Positions 17,494 to 27,057 are shown, counted from the first letter of the stretch. The stretch: 53,095 nucleotides of DNA from Clostridia bacterium (GCA_900767835.1 CAAGAO010000017.1:1-53095); one strand, 5' to 3'. Numbers and translations: made by a program. The notes: a model not told the origin generated them from the letters alone.

Positions 17494-17502
17494 ATTGTAG
17501 CA
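17494..17502 (-). promoter_or_regulatory. Extended -10 box of pcrA, predicted leaderless start
   Basis: TG-C-TACAAT on the minus strand ends six bases before the ATG at 17487, placing the transcription start at the start codon. No Shine-Dalgarno sequence lies between. Confidence 0.5.
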
Positions 17503-17555
17503 CAAACAAAAAGATTTTAAAACAAAAACTTGAAAATATTTTATTTCAATTATCT

Positions 17556-17615
17556 AAAAGACAAATCTCCCGTGCTAAAAAAATTTTTAATACTTCCACT
17601 ATACTCTTGTCTTTT
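17556..17615. repeat. Inverted repeat downstream of tilS
   Basis: AAAAGACAA (17556-17564) pairs with TTGTCTTTT (17607-17615) across a 42-base loop in the 212-base gap between tilS and pcrA. It lacks a following T run, so it is not called a terminator. Confidence 0.35.
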
Positions 17616-17699
17616 GCGGAACTAATCAACAAAAAATTCAAAAAGATAGTTGAAAACCTAATTTATTTAAACGACTAATAAATAATCTTATAAAAATAG

Positions 17700-19034
17700 T
17701 TATTTCTTTTCAACTTCAATTTTAATTGCTGATTTTGTTGAATTATCAAGTTTTACTTTGTTAGATATTTCAACACCTGCAACAGCATAAACTTCATTGC
17801 CATAAGCAAGTACTGGGATAAAATCTCTTTCGCGTTGTGGTATTTTTTTATCAATTAAAAAACTCTTTAATTTTTTTGTACCACCGCCAAATTTTTCTAT
17901 TATGTCGCCTTCTTTTCTATATCTCCATACAGCACCTTTAGGAAGTTTTTTATAATCTATGTAAAGAACATTTGGTTTTTGTGTGAAATCATTTACTCTT
18001 TTTATATTAATTTTACCAAACTCAGGAACAGTTATTGTTCCGCACTTAAATTCCACAAAAAATTCTGGTCTTTCTATTTTTTTACATACAAGTGTTAAAT
18101 AATCATATTCTTTATGAACTGTCACACCAAGTGGCAAGTTAATTCTTTTGCCATTTTCTTTTGATACTGCCAAGTCTTTTATTGCATCTATATGTTTTCT
18201 CTCAATATCAACATTAATTCCTATACCATGAAGGGTTTTAAAAATAATTCTATTAATCAACGCATCATCATATAAAAAGTACGAAAGTGGAATTTTTGCA
18301 ATTTTGTCATCTAAAATAACCGCACCATCATTTAAGTTTTTGTTAATATAATTATCGTCTTCAACAACTGATTTGCTAAAATTGATTAATTGTGTGGTAA
18401 TATTTGGCCATTTTTTCAATAAAAGTGGGTAAATTTCATTACGCAAGTAGTTTCTTGTGTATTCACTATCAGCATTGGTTTCATCAGTAACATATCGAAT
18501 ATTGTTCTCATTTATGTAATTTAATATTTCAGTTTTAGAGGTATTTAAAAGTGGACGAATATAATACTCATCTTTTTTATAGTCCATACCCCTAACACCA
18601 CTAAGTCCAGCCCCTCTAAACAAATGCAAAAGTATTGTTTCGGCTTGGTCTTGTGTATGATGAGCAAGGGCAATTTTTGTGGCAATACCTTTTGAAACTA
18701 GAGCATCAAAAATGCCATATCTCGCTTCTCTACCGGCACTCTCTAAGGATAATTGTTTTTGTTTTGCTAGGCGAGGCACATCAACTTTGAATTTATAGCA
18801 CTTTATATTGTTTTTATTACAATATTCTTCTACAAATTGAGCATCTTTTGCGCCATTTTCTCTTATGGAGTGGTCAACAGTAACGGCTATTATTTTACAA
18901 TCTAAATCATTTTTTAAACTATTAAGTTTATGTAGTAATGCCATACTATCAACACCGCCACTACAAGCAACCGCGACTATATCTCCTTTTTCAATTAATT
19001 TTTCTTGCATTATTGTTTCTAAAACTCTTTCCAT
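17700..19034 (-). CDS. tilS: tRNA(Ile)-lysidine synthase
   Basis: A 444-residue enzyme that converts C34 of the tRNA-Ile CAU anticodon to lysidine, preventing misreading of AUG. The PP-loop SGGVDS is at residues 25-30, followed by VDHSIRENGAKDAQFVE and the HHTQDQAETILLHLFRG motif. The C-terminal TilS domain is present (KKLPKGAVWRYRKEGDII, LIDKKIPQRERDFIPV). AAAGGAT precedes the ATG. In many Firmicutes tilS lies next to hpt and ftsH; here it stands alone upstream of pcrA. Confidence 0.95.
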   Translation of the reverse strand: MERVLETIMQEKLIEKGDIVAVACSGGVDSMALLHKLNSLKNDLDCKIIAVTVDHSIRENGAKDAQFVEEYCNKNNIKCYKFKVDVPRLAKQKQLSLESAGREARYGIFDALVSKGIATKIALAHHTQDQAETILLHLFRGAGLSGVRGMDYKKDEYYIRPLLNTSKTEILNYINENNIRYVTDETNADSEYTRNYLRNEIYPLLLKKWPNITTQLINFSKSVVEDDNYINKNLNDGAVILDDKIAKIPLSYFLYDDALINRIIFKTLHGIGINVDIERKHIDAIKDLAVSKENGKRINLPLGVTVHKEYDYLTLVCKKIERPEFFVEFKCGTITVPEFGKINIKRVNDFTQKPNVLYIDYKKLPKGAVWRYRKEGDIIEKFGGGTKKLKSFLIDKKIPQRERDFIPVLAYGNEVYAVAGVEISNKVKLDNSTKSAIKIEVEKK

Positions 19035-19112
19035 AATTTATCCTTTAACTATAAATATTTATTGAATATATTTTATTAATAATGTTTATTAAATTCAAGT
19101 AAAAAACAATAA

Positions 19113-19157
19113 AAAAATAGTCAAAATATACATTTTTTTGTAATTTTGACTATTTTT
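19113..19157. terminator. Terminator of the gyrB-gyrA operon
   Basis: A perfect 15-bp inverted repeat, 19113-19127 with 19143-19157 (core ATAGTCAAAAT), has A and T runs on both sides, so it would work in both directions. Confidence 0.85.
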
Positions 19158-19214
19158 ACGATTATTTTGTATTTTTATTATCTTAAAAACGCGAATCACT
19201 TAATTAAAAATTAA

Positions 19215-21743
19215 TTATTCTTTGTTTTCATTTTCGGCATTTGCAATTTGTTCTACCACTAAATTTTCAGCAGTAACCGGTGCTTGTTCTTCTTCCTCCT
19301 CGTGGTCACCAACTGCAACGGAAACAATTTTACAACCTTCTCTAAGTTTCATAATTCTTACACCTTGTGTTGAACGGGAAATAAGTGGAATATCTTTAAC
19401 CGGAGTTCTAATAACAACCCCATTATCTGCCATAACAAGTAGGTCTTGATTATCTTCAACTTTAATTAATGAAACCAAGTTTCCTGTCTTTTCATTAAAC
19501 ACTCCCGCTTTAACACCTTTTGTGCCACGAGATGTCAATCTAAATTCGCTGGAATTTGTGCGTTTACCATAGCCTTTATCTGTAAGTGCTAAAAGTTGAC
19601 ATTCTTTATTTATTATTTCTAATGATATAACTTCTTCATTCTCATCTAAGTCCATAGATTTAACACCCATAGATGTTCTGCCGGTATTTCTTAATGCACT
19701 TTCTTTAAAGTGAGAAACCTTGCCAGAAGATGATGCAACAAAAATTTGATCATCGCCATCTGATGTTTTGGCTGAGAATAATTCATCACCTTCATCAAGT
19801 GTAATTGCAATTTTACCATTTTTACGTATAGATGCAAATTCTAATAGTTTTGTCTTTTTGATTAAACCATTTTTTGTTGCCATTACAAGGTTACCCGTTG
19901 TATCTTCTTCCAGTGGTAAAATTGTGGTAACTTTTTCTCCTTGGTCAAGTGGTAATAAGTTAACCATTGCTCTACCTTTTGCTTGTTTTTGAGCCTCTGG
20001 CACATCATATGCTTTCATTGTATGAACTTTACCTTTATTTGTAAAGAACAACACATCATTGTGAGAATTTGTTATGAATAATTGATCAACAACATCTTCT
20101 TCTTTTGCTTTGTGTCCTGTTACACCAACACCGCCACGATGTTGTGCTTTATACTCGGCAAGTGACATTCTTTTTATATAGCCGACTTTTGTCATAGAGA
20201 TTACAACATCTTCTCTCTTTATAAGGTCCGCAATGTTAATATCGCCTAAGCCCAAACTAATTTCTGTTTTTCTTGGAGTTCCAAAACGAGTTTTTACATC
20301 TTCCATTTGGTCAGAAATAATTTTAACAACTCTTTCCGGTTTTGCTAAAATATCTTTCAAATCGGCAATAGTCTTTTCAAGTTCTGCCATTTCATTCTTT
20401 AAATTGCCAACTTCTAGTCCAGTTAGTTTAGCTAAACGCATATCTAATATGGCATTTGTTTGAATTTCATCTAAATCAAAACGAGCAATCAATTTGCTTT
20501 GTGCATCTTGTTTATCTTTTGACTCTTTAATAATTTTAACAACTTCATCAATATTCGTAACTGCAGTAACTAAACCTGCGACAATATGCAATCTATCTTC
20601 GGCTTTCGCCAAATCAAATTGAGTTTTTCTTGTAACGACATCTTTTTGGTGTGCAATATAGCAAGCGATAATCTCTTTTAATGTGCAAATTTTTGGTCTG
20701 CCATCTACTAATGCAAGCATTATAATGCCATCACTAGATTGTAACATTGTGTATTTATACAACAAATTTAATACAACATTTGCGTTGTGGTCTTTTTTAA
20801 TGTCTACTACAACTCTGATACCATCTCTATCTGATTCTTCTTTAATATCGGCAATACCTTCAATTCTTTTATTCTTAACCAGGTCTGCCATTTGAATGAT
20901 AAGTTTTGCTTTATTTACTTGATATGGTATTTCAGTTATTATAATTCTTTGTTTGCCAGATGGTGTTTCTTCAATTTCCGCCTTACCTCTAACCACAATA
21001 TTTCCACGACCAGTTTTATATGCATCAACAATGCCTTTTCTGCCCATTATTATGCCACCGGTAGGAAAATCCGGAGCTTTAATAATGTCTATAAGTTCAT
21101 CATCGGTAATGTCAGGGTTTTCTAACATTGCTTGCACACCTGTACATACTTCATTTAGGTTATGTGGTGGAATATTTGTTGCCATACCAACTGCAATACC
21201 ATCTGCACCATTAACTAAAAGGTTTGGGAATTTTGCTGGCAAAACGCGTGGTTGCATACGGGTATCATCATAGTTAGGATACATATCAACCGTATTTTTT
21301 TCTATATCTTCTAGCAAAAGTCCAGCAATTTTTGTTAGTCTTGCTTCTGTATAACGATAAGCGGCTGCGCCATCACCATCGATAGAACCAAAGTTACCAT
21401 GTCCATCAACAAGTGGTGCGTTTATGCTAAAATCTTGTGCCAAACGAACCAAAGCATCGTAAACCGATGAGTCACCATGTGGATGGTAATGACCTAGCAC
21501 ATCACCGACAATAGTTGCCGATTTAACATATTTGTGTGTATAAAACAAGTTTTGCTCTGCCATATCAAATAGAATTCTTCTATGAACAGGCTTTAAACCA
21601 TCGCGGACATCTGGAATAGCACGAGATACATTGACCGCCATAGCATACGAGATAAAGGACTTTTCTAGTTCGCCTTTAACTTCTACTTTTTGAACTTTAC
21701 TACTTTGTAAAAGTTCTTTTAAATCTTTTTTATCTTCACTCAT
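19215..21743 (-). CDS. gyrA: DNA gyrase subunit A
   Basis: An 842-residue breakage-reunion subunit of DNA gyrase. The active-site tyrosine is Y131 in RYTEARL. The quinolone-determining region reads GDSSVYDALVR with S92 and D96, the residues found in susceptible enzymes. The C-terminal half carries the six-bladed beta-pinwheel; its GyrA box is QHRGGVG, a departure from the usual QRRGGKG. An acidic tail ends the protein. It lies 16 bases after gyrB on the same strand. Its length and pairing with a 641-residue GyrB favour gyrase over topoisomerase IV, although the altered box leaves some doubt. Confidence 0.93.
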   Translation of the reverse strand: MSEDKKDLKELLQSSKVQKVEVKGELEKSFISYAMAVNVSRAIPDVRDGLKPVHRRILFDMAEQNLFYTHKYVKSATIVGDVLGHYHPHGDSSVYDALVRLAQDFSINAPLVDGHGNFGSIDGDGAAAYRYTEARLTKIAGLLLEDIEKNTVDMYPNYDDTRMQPRVLPAKFPNLLVNGADGIAVGMATNIPPHNLNEVCTGVQAMLENPDITDDELIDIIKAPDFPTGGIIMGRKGIVDAYKTGRGNIVVRGKAEIEETPSGKQRIIITEIPYQVNKAKLIIQMADLVKNKRIEGIADIKEESDRDGIRVVVDIKKDHNANVVLNLLYKYTMLQSSDGIIMLALVDGRPKICTLKEIIACYIAHQKDVVTRKTQFDLAKAEDRLHIVAGLVTAVTNIDEVVKIIKESKDKQDAQSKLIARFDLDEIQTNAILDMRLAKLTGLEVGNLKNEMAELEKTIADLKDILAKPERVVKIISDQMEDVKTRFGTPRKTEISLGLGDINIADLIKREDVVISMTKVGYIKRMSLAEYKAQHRGGVGVTGHKAKEEDVVDQLFITNSHNDVLFFTNKGKVHTMKAYDVPEAQKQAKGRAMVNLLPLDQGEKVTTILPLEEDTTGNLVMATKNGLIKKTKLLEFASIRKNGKIAITLDEGDELFSAKTSDGDDQIFVASSSGKVSHFKESALRNTGRTSMGVKSMDLDENEEVISLEIINKECQLLALTDKGYGKRTNSSEFRLTSRGTKGVKAGVFNEKTGNLVSLIKVEDNQDLLVMADNGVVIRTPVKDIPLISRSTQGVRIMKLREGCKIVSVAVGDHEEEEEQAPVTAENLVVEQIANAENENKE

Positions 21744-21759
21744 TTTCTATTCCCCTTAA

Positions 21760-23685
21760 TTAAACATCTAAATCGGTTACAAGTGTTGCATTTTCTTCAA
21801 TAAATTTACGTCTTAAATCTACATCTTCACCCATAAGTTCATTAAATACTCTATCCGCTTCAACGGCATCTTCCATTGCAACTTGAAGAAGTATTCTATG
21901 CTCTGGGTTAAGTGTTGTATCCCAAAGTTGTTCTGGATCCATTTCACCTAGACCTTTATAACGTTGAATTTCACCTGTTCCGTTTCCGTTTTGTTTATAA
22001 AATTCATTTAACTCATCATCATTATAGAAATAGTATTCTTTTTTACCTTTTTCCAATTTATAAAGTGGTGGTTGAGCAATATAAACGTGACCATTTTCAA
22101 TTAATGGGCGCATAAATCTAAAAAAGAAAGTTAAAAGCAATATTCTAATATGTGAACCATCGACATCGGCATCGGTCATAATAACTATTTTATTGTAACG
22201 AAGTTTGGTATCATCATACTCTTCTTTGATACCGCAACCGAAGGCTGTTATCATACTTTTTATTTCGTTATTTTCTAATATATGATTTATTCTTGCTTTT
22301 TCTACGTTTAAAATTTTACCACGTAGTGGAAGAATTGCTTGAAAACGTCTATCTCTGCCCATTTTAGCAGAACCACCAGCGGAATCACCCTCAACGATAT
22401 ATATTTCACAATGCTCGGCATCTTTTTCAGAGCAATCGGCTAGTTTGCCAGGAAGTGTTGTGCTTTCTAAAACACCTTTTCTTCTTGTTAATTCTCTAGC
22501 ATTTCTTGCGGCTTCTCTTGCTCTTTGAGCGGTAATGCTTTTCATAATAAGTTCTCGGGCTTCTTTTGGATTTTCTTCCAAATAGTTACCAAAGCATTCT
22601 TGCATTGCTTTTTCAACCTCGTAACGCATTTCACTGTTGCCAAGTTTGGTTTTTGTTTGCCCTTCAAATTGAGGATTCATAAGTTTTACGGAAATAACCG
22701 CGGTTAAACCTTCACGACAATCTTCACCTGATAGTTTCTCGCTATCTTTTATAATTTTGTTTCTAACGCCATAATCGTTAATTACTTTTGTTAAAGCATT
22801 TTTAAAACCAACTAAGTGAGTTCCGCCTTCGGTTGTATTGATGTTGTTTGCGTATGCGTGGACAATCTCTTGATAGCCATCGTTATATTGAAAAGCAACT
22901 TCAACTTCGCTCTTATCGGAAATTTTATTGAAGTAAATAGGATGTGGGAAAATTGGATTTTTGTTTTCATTTAAGTATTCAACAAACTCTATTATTCCAC
23001 CCTTAAATTCAAATCTATCTTTATGTTCTTTGCCTTCTCTTTTATCTTCAAGAGTTATAACAATACCCTTGTTTAAAAATGCGATTTCTCTAAAACGGTT
23101 TTTAATTGTTTCGTAATTAAACTCAATTGTTTCAAAAATTTCTGAGTCCGGTTTAAAAGTCACAACTGTACCACGCCTATCACTCTTTTCAAGTTTTTTC
23201 AAAGGTGCATCTGCCCTACCACGAGTGAATTGTACATAATAATGATAACCGTTTTGATATACATCAACTTTAAGCCATATTGAAAGTGCGTTAACGCACG
23301 AAACACCAACGCCATGCAAGCCACCGGAAATTTTGTAACCAGAGCCACCAAATTTACCGCCAGCATGAAGTTTTGTCAAAACTACTTCAACGGCACTTCT
23401 TCCTTCTTTTTCTATAATGCCTGTTGGAATACCACGACCATTATCTGCAACAGTGCAAGAACCATCGTTATTTAAAGTAACATCAATTTGAGTACAATAA
23501 CCAGCAAGTGCTTCATCTATACTGTTATCTACAACTTCTGTTACAAGGTGATGTAAACCCCTTTCGTCTGTTGAGCCAATATACATACCAGGACGTTTTC
23601 TAACTGGCTCTAACCCTTCTAGAACTTGAATGTCCGATTGGTCATATTTTTCACTTTTAGAAAGGTCTAATTCTTCAGATTCCAT
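21760..23685 (-). CDS. gyrB: DNA gyrase subunit B
   Basis: A 641-residue ATPase subunit of gyrase. The GHKL ATP site is EVVDNSIDEALAG, DNGRGIPTGI and GGLHGVGVS; the TOPRIM domain has VEGDSAGGSAKMGR, ILPLRGKILNV and DADVDGSHI. The C-terminal segment QRYKGLGEMDPEQLWDTT is intact. AGGGG lies before the ATG. It is the first gene of the gyrB-gyrA operon. The recF/dnaN/dnaA genes often found next to gyrB are absent from the flanking sequence, so this is not an origin-type arrangement. Confidence 0.95.
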   Translation of the reverse strand: MESEELDLSKSEKYDQSDIQVLEGLEPVRKRPGMYIGSTDERGLHHLVTEVVDNSIDEALAGYCTQIDVTLNNDGSCTVADNGRGIPTGIIEKEGRSAVEVVLTKLHAGGKFGGSGYKISGGLHGVGVSCVNALSIWLKVDVYQNGYHYYVQFTRGRADAPLKKLEKSDRRGTVVTFKPDSEIFETIEFNYETIKNRFREIAFLNKGIVITLEDKREGKEHKDRFEFKGGIIEFVEYLNENKNPIFPHPIYFNKISDKSEVEVAFQYNDGYQEIVHAYANNINTTEGGTHLVGFKNALTKVINDYGVRNKIIKDSEKLSGEDCREGLTAVISVKLMNPQFEGQTKTKLGNSEMRYEVEKAMQECFGNYLEENPKEARELIMKSITAQRAREAARNARELTRRKGVLESTTLPGKLADCSEKDAEHCEIYIVEGDSAGGSAKMGRDRRFQAILPLRGKILNVEKARINHILENNEIKSMITAFGCGIKEEYDDTKLRYNKIVIMTDADVDGSHIRILLLTFFFRFMRPLIENGHVYIAQPPLYKLEKGKKEYYFYNDDELNEFYKQNGNGTGEIQRYKGLGEMDPEQLWDTTLNPEHRILLQVAMEDAVEADRVFNELMGEDVDLRRKFIEENATLVTDLDV

Positions 23686-24025
23686 TTTATACCCCTAATA
23701 ATAATTTAGAAAAAAATACAAAAATAAAAATGAAAATATTGTTATTAAAAATATTTTAAATAGAATATAAAAACAAATTTAAAATATCCTAAAATACATA
23801 TCAAAAAATATAAATATTTTTGTTTATTTAATTCTAATTAATTATACCACTAAAAATCTAAAAATAAAAGCCTTTTTGCAAAATTAATATATATATTAAT
23901 ATATATATATTAAAAACATATCAAAAAATCATTATTTTAGCATTAAAATATAGCCATTTATTAAGGACATAATTAAATATCAATAATAAATGACTATAAT
24001 TATTTGAATTAACTCATAATAATTG
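23686..24025. other. Very AT-rich intergenic region upstream of gyrB
   Basis: About 340 bases with no supported gene. It includes an alternating tract TTAATATATATATTAA-like palindrome (about 23884-23912) and a CATTTATT/AATAAATG inverted repeat (23955-23962 with 23985-23992) that may end the transcript of the gene at 24026. The gyrB promoter should lie here but no clear -35/-10 pair stands out. Confidence 0.5.
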
Positions 24026-25129
24026 TTAAATTAACCCCAAGAGCAATTTTATCATCAAATCTGGATTGTTGCCATAGCGCAAAAATAAATATATTAAGCC
24101 GGAAACAACCAACAATAAAAATAGCACAAAAAAGGTAATTTTTACAGGGCTTTTAGGATAACCGCCACCAACCTTGCCTGTTTGACCATTCATAAGTGTG
24201 GTGTACTTTTTATTTTTATATATATAGTCACATTTATAAATTGGCAACAGATAATACATATATTTTTTGTTTTCTTGTGTGGTTGACATATTAAAATACA
24301 CAACCCTATCATACATATATTTTGATAAAATTTGACTGCGAATAATCTCGTCCATAATTTTATCCGCTATTTTTTTACATTCTTCCAAAGTATTCTCATA
24401 GGCTTCTACAGTATAACCCATAATAAAACCTTGTTTGAATGCAACCACTTTATTCATATGATATGGTTTAATTTTCTCAAACTCATCTTGATTGACTTTT
24501 GTGCTTGTTTCAACCAAAATGTCGCGTTGCTGACTTTTATGAGTGCCCGAGATATGCTGGTAAGTTGTATATGTGTGTGTATGTCCGTTAGAATCACGAC
24601 TTGTATGGTCGGTTGCTAATTTACCTGTATAACTTGTTGTGGCATCGGCATCATAACCAAAAGAAGGAATATAAATACCTCTAATATTTTCTGTTGGTGG
24701 TGCTTTTTTGAAAGCATTTGGTACAAACCATTTTTTCTTAATGCCTTCGCGATATTTTTGACTTGCAACAGTATCACTAAACATAAATGGCAATATGCCA
24801 TCTGGGGCAAGATTTGCATCTTCTGCACTTCTATCTACAAGATTGCTACCGCAATATGGACACTCTTTACTATACTCGTATTTATTTAAAACTACATTTG
24901 CACCACAGTTTGGGCATTTTAAAGCTTTAGTGGCGTTTGCAAATTCTTTTAAATTTTTTAATCTATCTTTTTCATCCCAATCGTGCTTCATTAAAAGGGC
25001 TTCAAATTCAATATCCTTACAAGATTGACAGTTATCACAATATAACTTTTGCTTTTCGGGATTATATCTCATTGTAGCTCCACAACTAGGGCAGGAACAA
25101 TCATTCGCTTTTAATATTTTATCTTCCAT
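24026..25129 (-). CDS. Zinc-ribbon membrane protein, YdjG/YdjH-like
   Basis: A 367-residue protein with two N-terminal TFIIB-type zinc ribbons (CPSCG...CDNC at about residues 14-34; CPNCG...CPYCG at about 72-97), a middle beta-rich domain, and one membrane helix near the C-terminus (about 328-349). The order matches B. subtilis YdjG-type proteins, encoded with the SPFH protein YdjI and the PspA relative YdjF in a membrane-stress operon. Here the SPFH gene is directly upstream, but no PspA homologue is present in the window. AAAGGT precedes the ATG. Assignment to this family is by architecture and neighbourhood. Confidence 0.75.
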   Translation of the reverse strand: MEDKILKANDCSCPSCGATMRYNPEKQKLYCDNCQSCKDIEFEALLMKHDWDEKDRLKNLKEFANATKALKCPNCGANVVLNKYEYSKECPYCGSNLVDRSAEDANLAPDGILPFMFSDTVASQKYREGIKKKWFVPNAFKKAPPTENIRGIYIPSFGYDADATTSYTGKLATDHTSRDSNGHTHTYTTYQHISGTHKSQQRDILVETSTKVNQDEFEKIKPYHMNKVVAFKQGFIMGYTVEAYENTLEECKKIADKIMDEIIRSQILSKYMYDRVVYFNMSTTQENKKYMYYLLPIYKCDYIYKNKKYTTLMNGQTGKVGGGYPKSPVKITFFVLFLLLVVSGLIYLFLRYGNNPDLMIKLLLGLI

Positions 25130-25172
25130 AATTACCTTTTATCATTTATAAATTAAAGGATTAAAAAACAAT

Positions 25173-25207
25173 AAGGCAAAATCTCATAAAAACCGAAATT
25201 TTGCCTT
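25173..25207 (-). terminator. Hairpin between the SPFH and zinc-ribbon genes
   Basis: AAGGCAAAAT (25173-25182) pairs with ATTTTGCCTT (25198-25207); on the minus strand a T-rich run follows. It would end, or attenuate, transcription from the SPFH gene before the zinc-ribbon gene. Confidence 0.7.
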
Positions 25208-25248
25208 TTACCCATACATACCTTTACATTTAAAGTATATATATGTTA

Positions 25249-26310
25249 TTAATTTAATTTTTGTCCGCATTCTGGGCAGAATTTGGCTTTTGCTGAAAGT
25301 TCAGCGCCACATTCTGGGCAAAATCTTTTTGCGTTTTGTATTTTTTCACCGCACTCTGAGCAAAACTTAGCACCTGCTTTATTTTCTGCTCCACATTTAG
25401 CACAAACAACACCTTTTGCTTTCTTTTCACGTGGTTTGTTTTCTGTTGCAAGATTATTTGCAAAAACATTACCCATTGTAACGCCAGCACCCAAACCAAC
25501 ACCTAAACCAGCCAAGTTATTTCCATTTGGATTGTTTGCTGCATCAAGCATAGCATCTGCAGCCTTCTTTTGAGTGTATGTACCCATTTTGTCTTCCAAA
25601 ACACCAAGTTTTGTGCGTTCATCAAGAGTTTGTTCAACTTCTTCTGGAAGTGAGATGTTTTCAATAACAAACTTTGTTAAACCTAAACCATACTCACCCA
25701 TTTCTGTATTGCAAGTTTCCATAACTGTTTGAGAGAATTCTTTATAGTTTGCAGCTAAATCTAAGGCAGAAATTTTAGCCTCTGCGATAGTGTCGGTTAA
25801 ACCTTGAATTAGCATAGGTTTAATTTGTTCACAAACATCACTTGTTGTATAAACTGAGTTTGTTCCAAAAAGTTCACGCATAAAAGTTTTAGGCTCTGTA
25901 ACTTTGAATGAATATATACCAAAACCACGAATTCTAACATTGCCGAACTCATCATCACGCATCATAATAGGATTTTGAGTACCCCATTTTTGACCGATAA
26001 ATTGTTTTGTATTAACAAAATATACTTCTGCCTTAATTGGACTTTCAAAACCAGATGGTAAAGATAAAAATTTTGTTAAAAATGGAATATTTTCTGTCTT
26101 TAATGTATATTTACCAGGACCAAAAACATCTGCAATTTGACCTTTATGCATAAATATTGCACATTGAGATTCTCTAACTGTTAAAGTTGAACTAGTCATA
26201 ATTTCATCTCTATCCGTTAAAGGATAACGATAAACTATTGTATCCTTTGAATCATCTTCCCATTCAATAACTTTTAAAAGTTGTTTTTTAAATCTACTAA
26301 ATAATCCCAT
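25249..26310 (-). CDS. SPFH-domain protein with C-terminal zinc ribbons, YdjI-like
   Basis: A 353-residue SPFH (flotillin/stomatin-like) protein: residues about 20-230 include STLTVRESQCAIFMHKGQIADVFGPGKYTL, typical of the bacterial virion-core/YdjI group. A glycine/asparagine-rich linker follows (NPNGNNLAGLGVGLGAG), then two CxxC zinc ribbons at the C-terminus (CAKCG...CSECG and CPECG...CPECG). YdjI-type proteins help localise PspA-like proteins to the membrane. The start is set by AAGGAG eight bases upstream. It is followed by a terminator-like hairpin and then the YdjG-like gene. Confidence 0.88.
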   Translation of the reverse strand: MGLFSRFKKQLLKVIEWEDDSKDTIVYRYPLTDRDEIMTSSTLTVRESQCAIFMHKGQIADVFGPGKYTLKTENIPFLTKFLSLPSGFESPIKAEVYFVNTKQFIGQKWGTQNPIMMRDDEFGNVRIRGFGIYSFKVTEPKTFMRELFGTNSVYTTSDVCEQIKPMLIQGLTDTIAEAKISALDLAANYKEFSQTVMETCNTEMGEYGLGLTKFVIENISLPEEVEQTLDERTKLGVLEDKMGTYTQKKAADAMLDAANNPNGNNLAGLGVGLGAGVTMGNVFANNLATENKPREKKAKGVVCAKCGAENKAGAKFCSECGEKIQNAKRFCPECGAELSAKAKFCPECGQKLN

Positions 26311-26713
26311 ATATTTTCTCCTTACATTAATATATTAAATATTATGAGAATATTTTACCATATCTATAAAACTTTTGCAAATATTATTAATAAATTTTAT
26401 TTAAGATTATATGCATCTTACCTAAAACAAAAAGACCCATTAGCTTTCAAATTTTCATCACCATTTAGCCACTTGTATAAAGAATATTTTTTTGCAGATA
26501 ATATGCTTATGAAAAAGTCTTGTTGAATAATTGTCATTTTATAAAAATTATTACACTTTAATATAATTAACAAAACATTACACATATACTTAACTCCGTA
26601 AATTATTGTATCATATGTCAAATTTAAAGTAAATATTTTTACGGAACTTCGTAAGATGTTTTTATTTAATATTTATAAACTATATTACGATATTTCGTAT
26701 AAGGTAGTATATT
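26311..26713. other. Intergenic region between SPFH gene and HTH regulator
   Basis: About 400 bases holding divergent promoters. A 60-codon open frame (26344-26526) has no ribosome binding site and is not called. The right part (26596-26700) carries several copies of a TTACGRA-type motif, listed separately. Confidence 0.5.
26594..26700 (+). promoter_or_regulatory. Candidate operator repeats upstream of the HTH gene
   Basis: Short related words recur in both orientations: CTCCGTAAAT (near 26594), TTTTACGGAAC (near 26637), CTTCGTAAG (near 26648), ATTACGATA (near 26684) and TTTCGTATAAG (near 26693). The last two form TACGA-tatt-TCGTA (26686-26699), which lies only 14 bases before the HTH start codon. 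This is a plausible autoregulatory site; it is a pattern, not proof. Confidence 0.4.
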
Positions 26714-26953
26714 ATGAGTATAGAAGAAGCAATAAAAACTAGAATAAATGAAATTTGTGATACACAAAATATTACATTAACCGCACTATGTTTAAATTCA
26801 CTAATTACTCCATCAACTATTTTTGATTTCTATGCCGGAAAAAGTAAATGTCCAAAAGTCAGCACAATTAAAAAAATATGTTATGGAGCAAATATTACCC
26901 TACAACAATTTTTTGACAGAGATTATTTTAATAACTTTGACGATATGGAATAA
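26714..26953 (+). CDS. Small XRE/Cro-type helix-turn-helix regulator
   Basis: A 79-residue protein made almost only of a helix-turn-helix domain: NITLTALCLNSLITPSTIFDFYAGKSKCPKV contains the two core helices, followed by STIKKICYGANITLQQFF, the usual third and fourth helices of Cro/C1-type regulators. An AAGG site lies about 10 bases before the ATG. There is no effector domain. It is alone on the plus strand between the SPFH gene and rpsI, with candidate operator repeats directly upstream, so it probably regulates itself and perhaps the divergent SPFH gene. Confidence 0.8.
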   Translation: MSIEEAIKTRINEICDTQNITLTALCLNSLITPSTIFDFYAGKSKCPKVSTIKKICYGANITLQQFFDRDYFNNFDDME

Positions 26954-27057
26954 TTATAGATATTGAAAAAGAAGTGATTTAGAATATTTATAAAAATAAG
27001 CACAAACACTATGTAATTTTAATAGTTTAAATTGTGGTTCTTTGGAGTTTATTATAA

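Noticed and set aside
26344..26526. 60-codon open frame upstream of the SPFH gene
   Set aside because: No ribosome binding site, no promoter and no recognisable domain.
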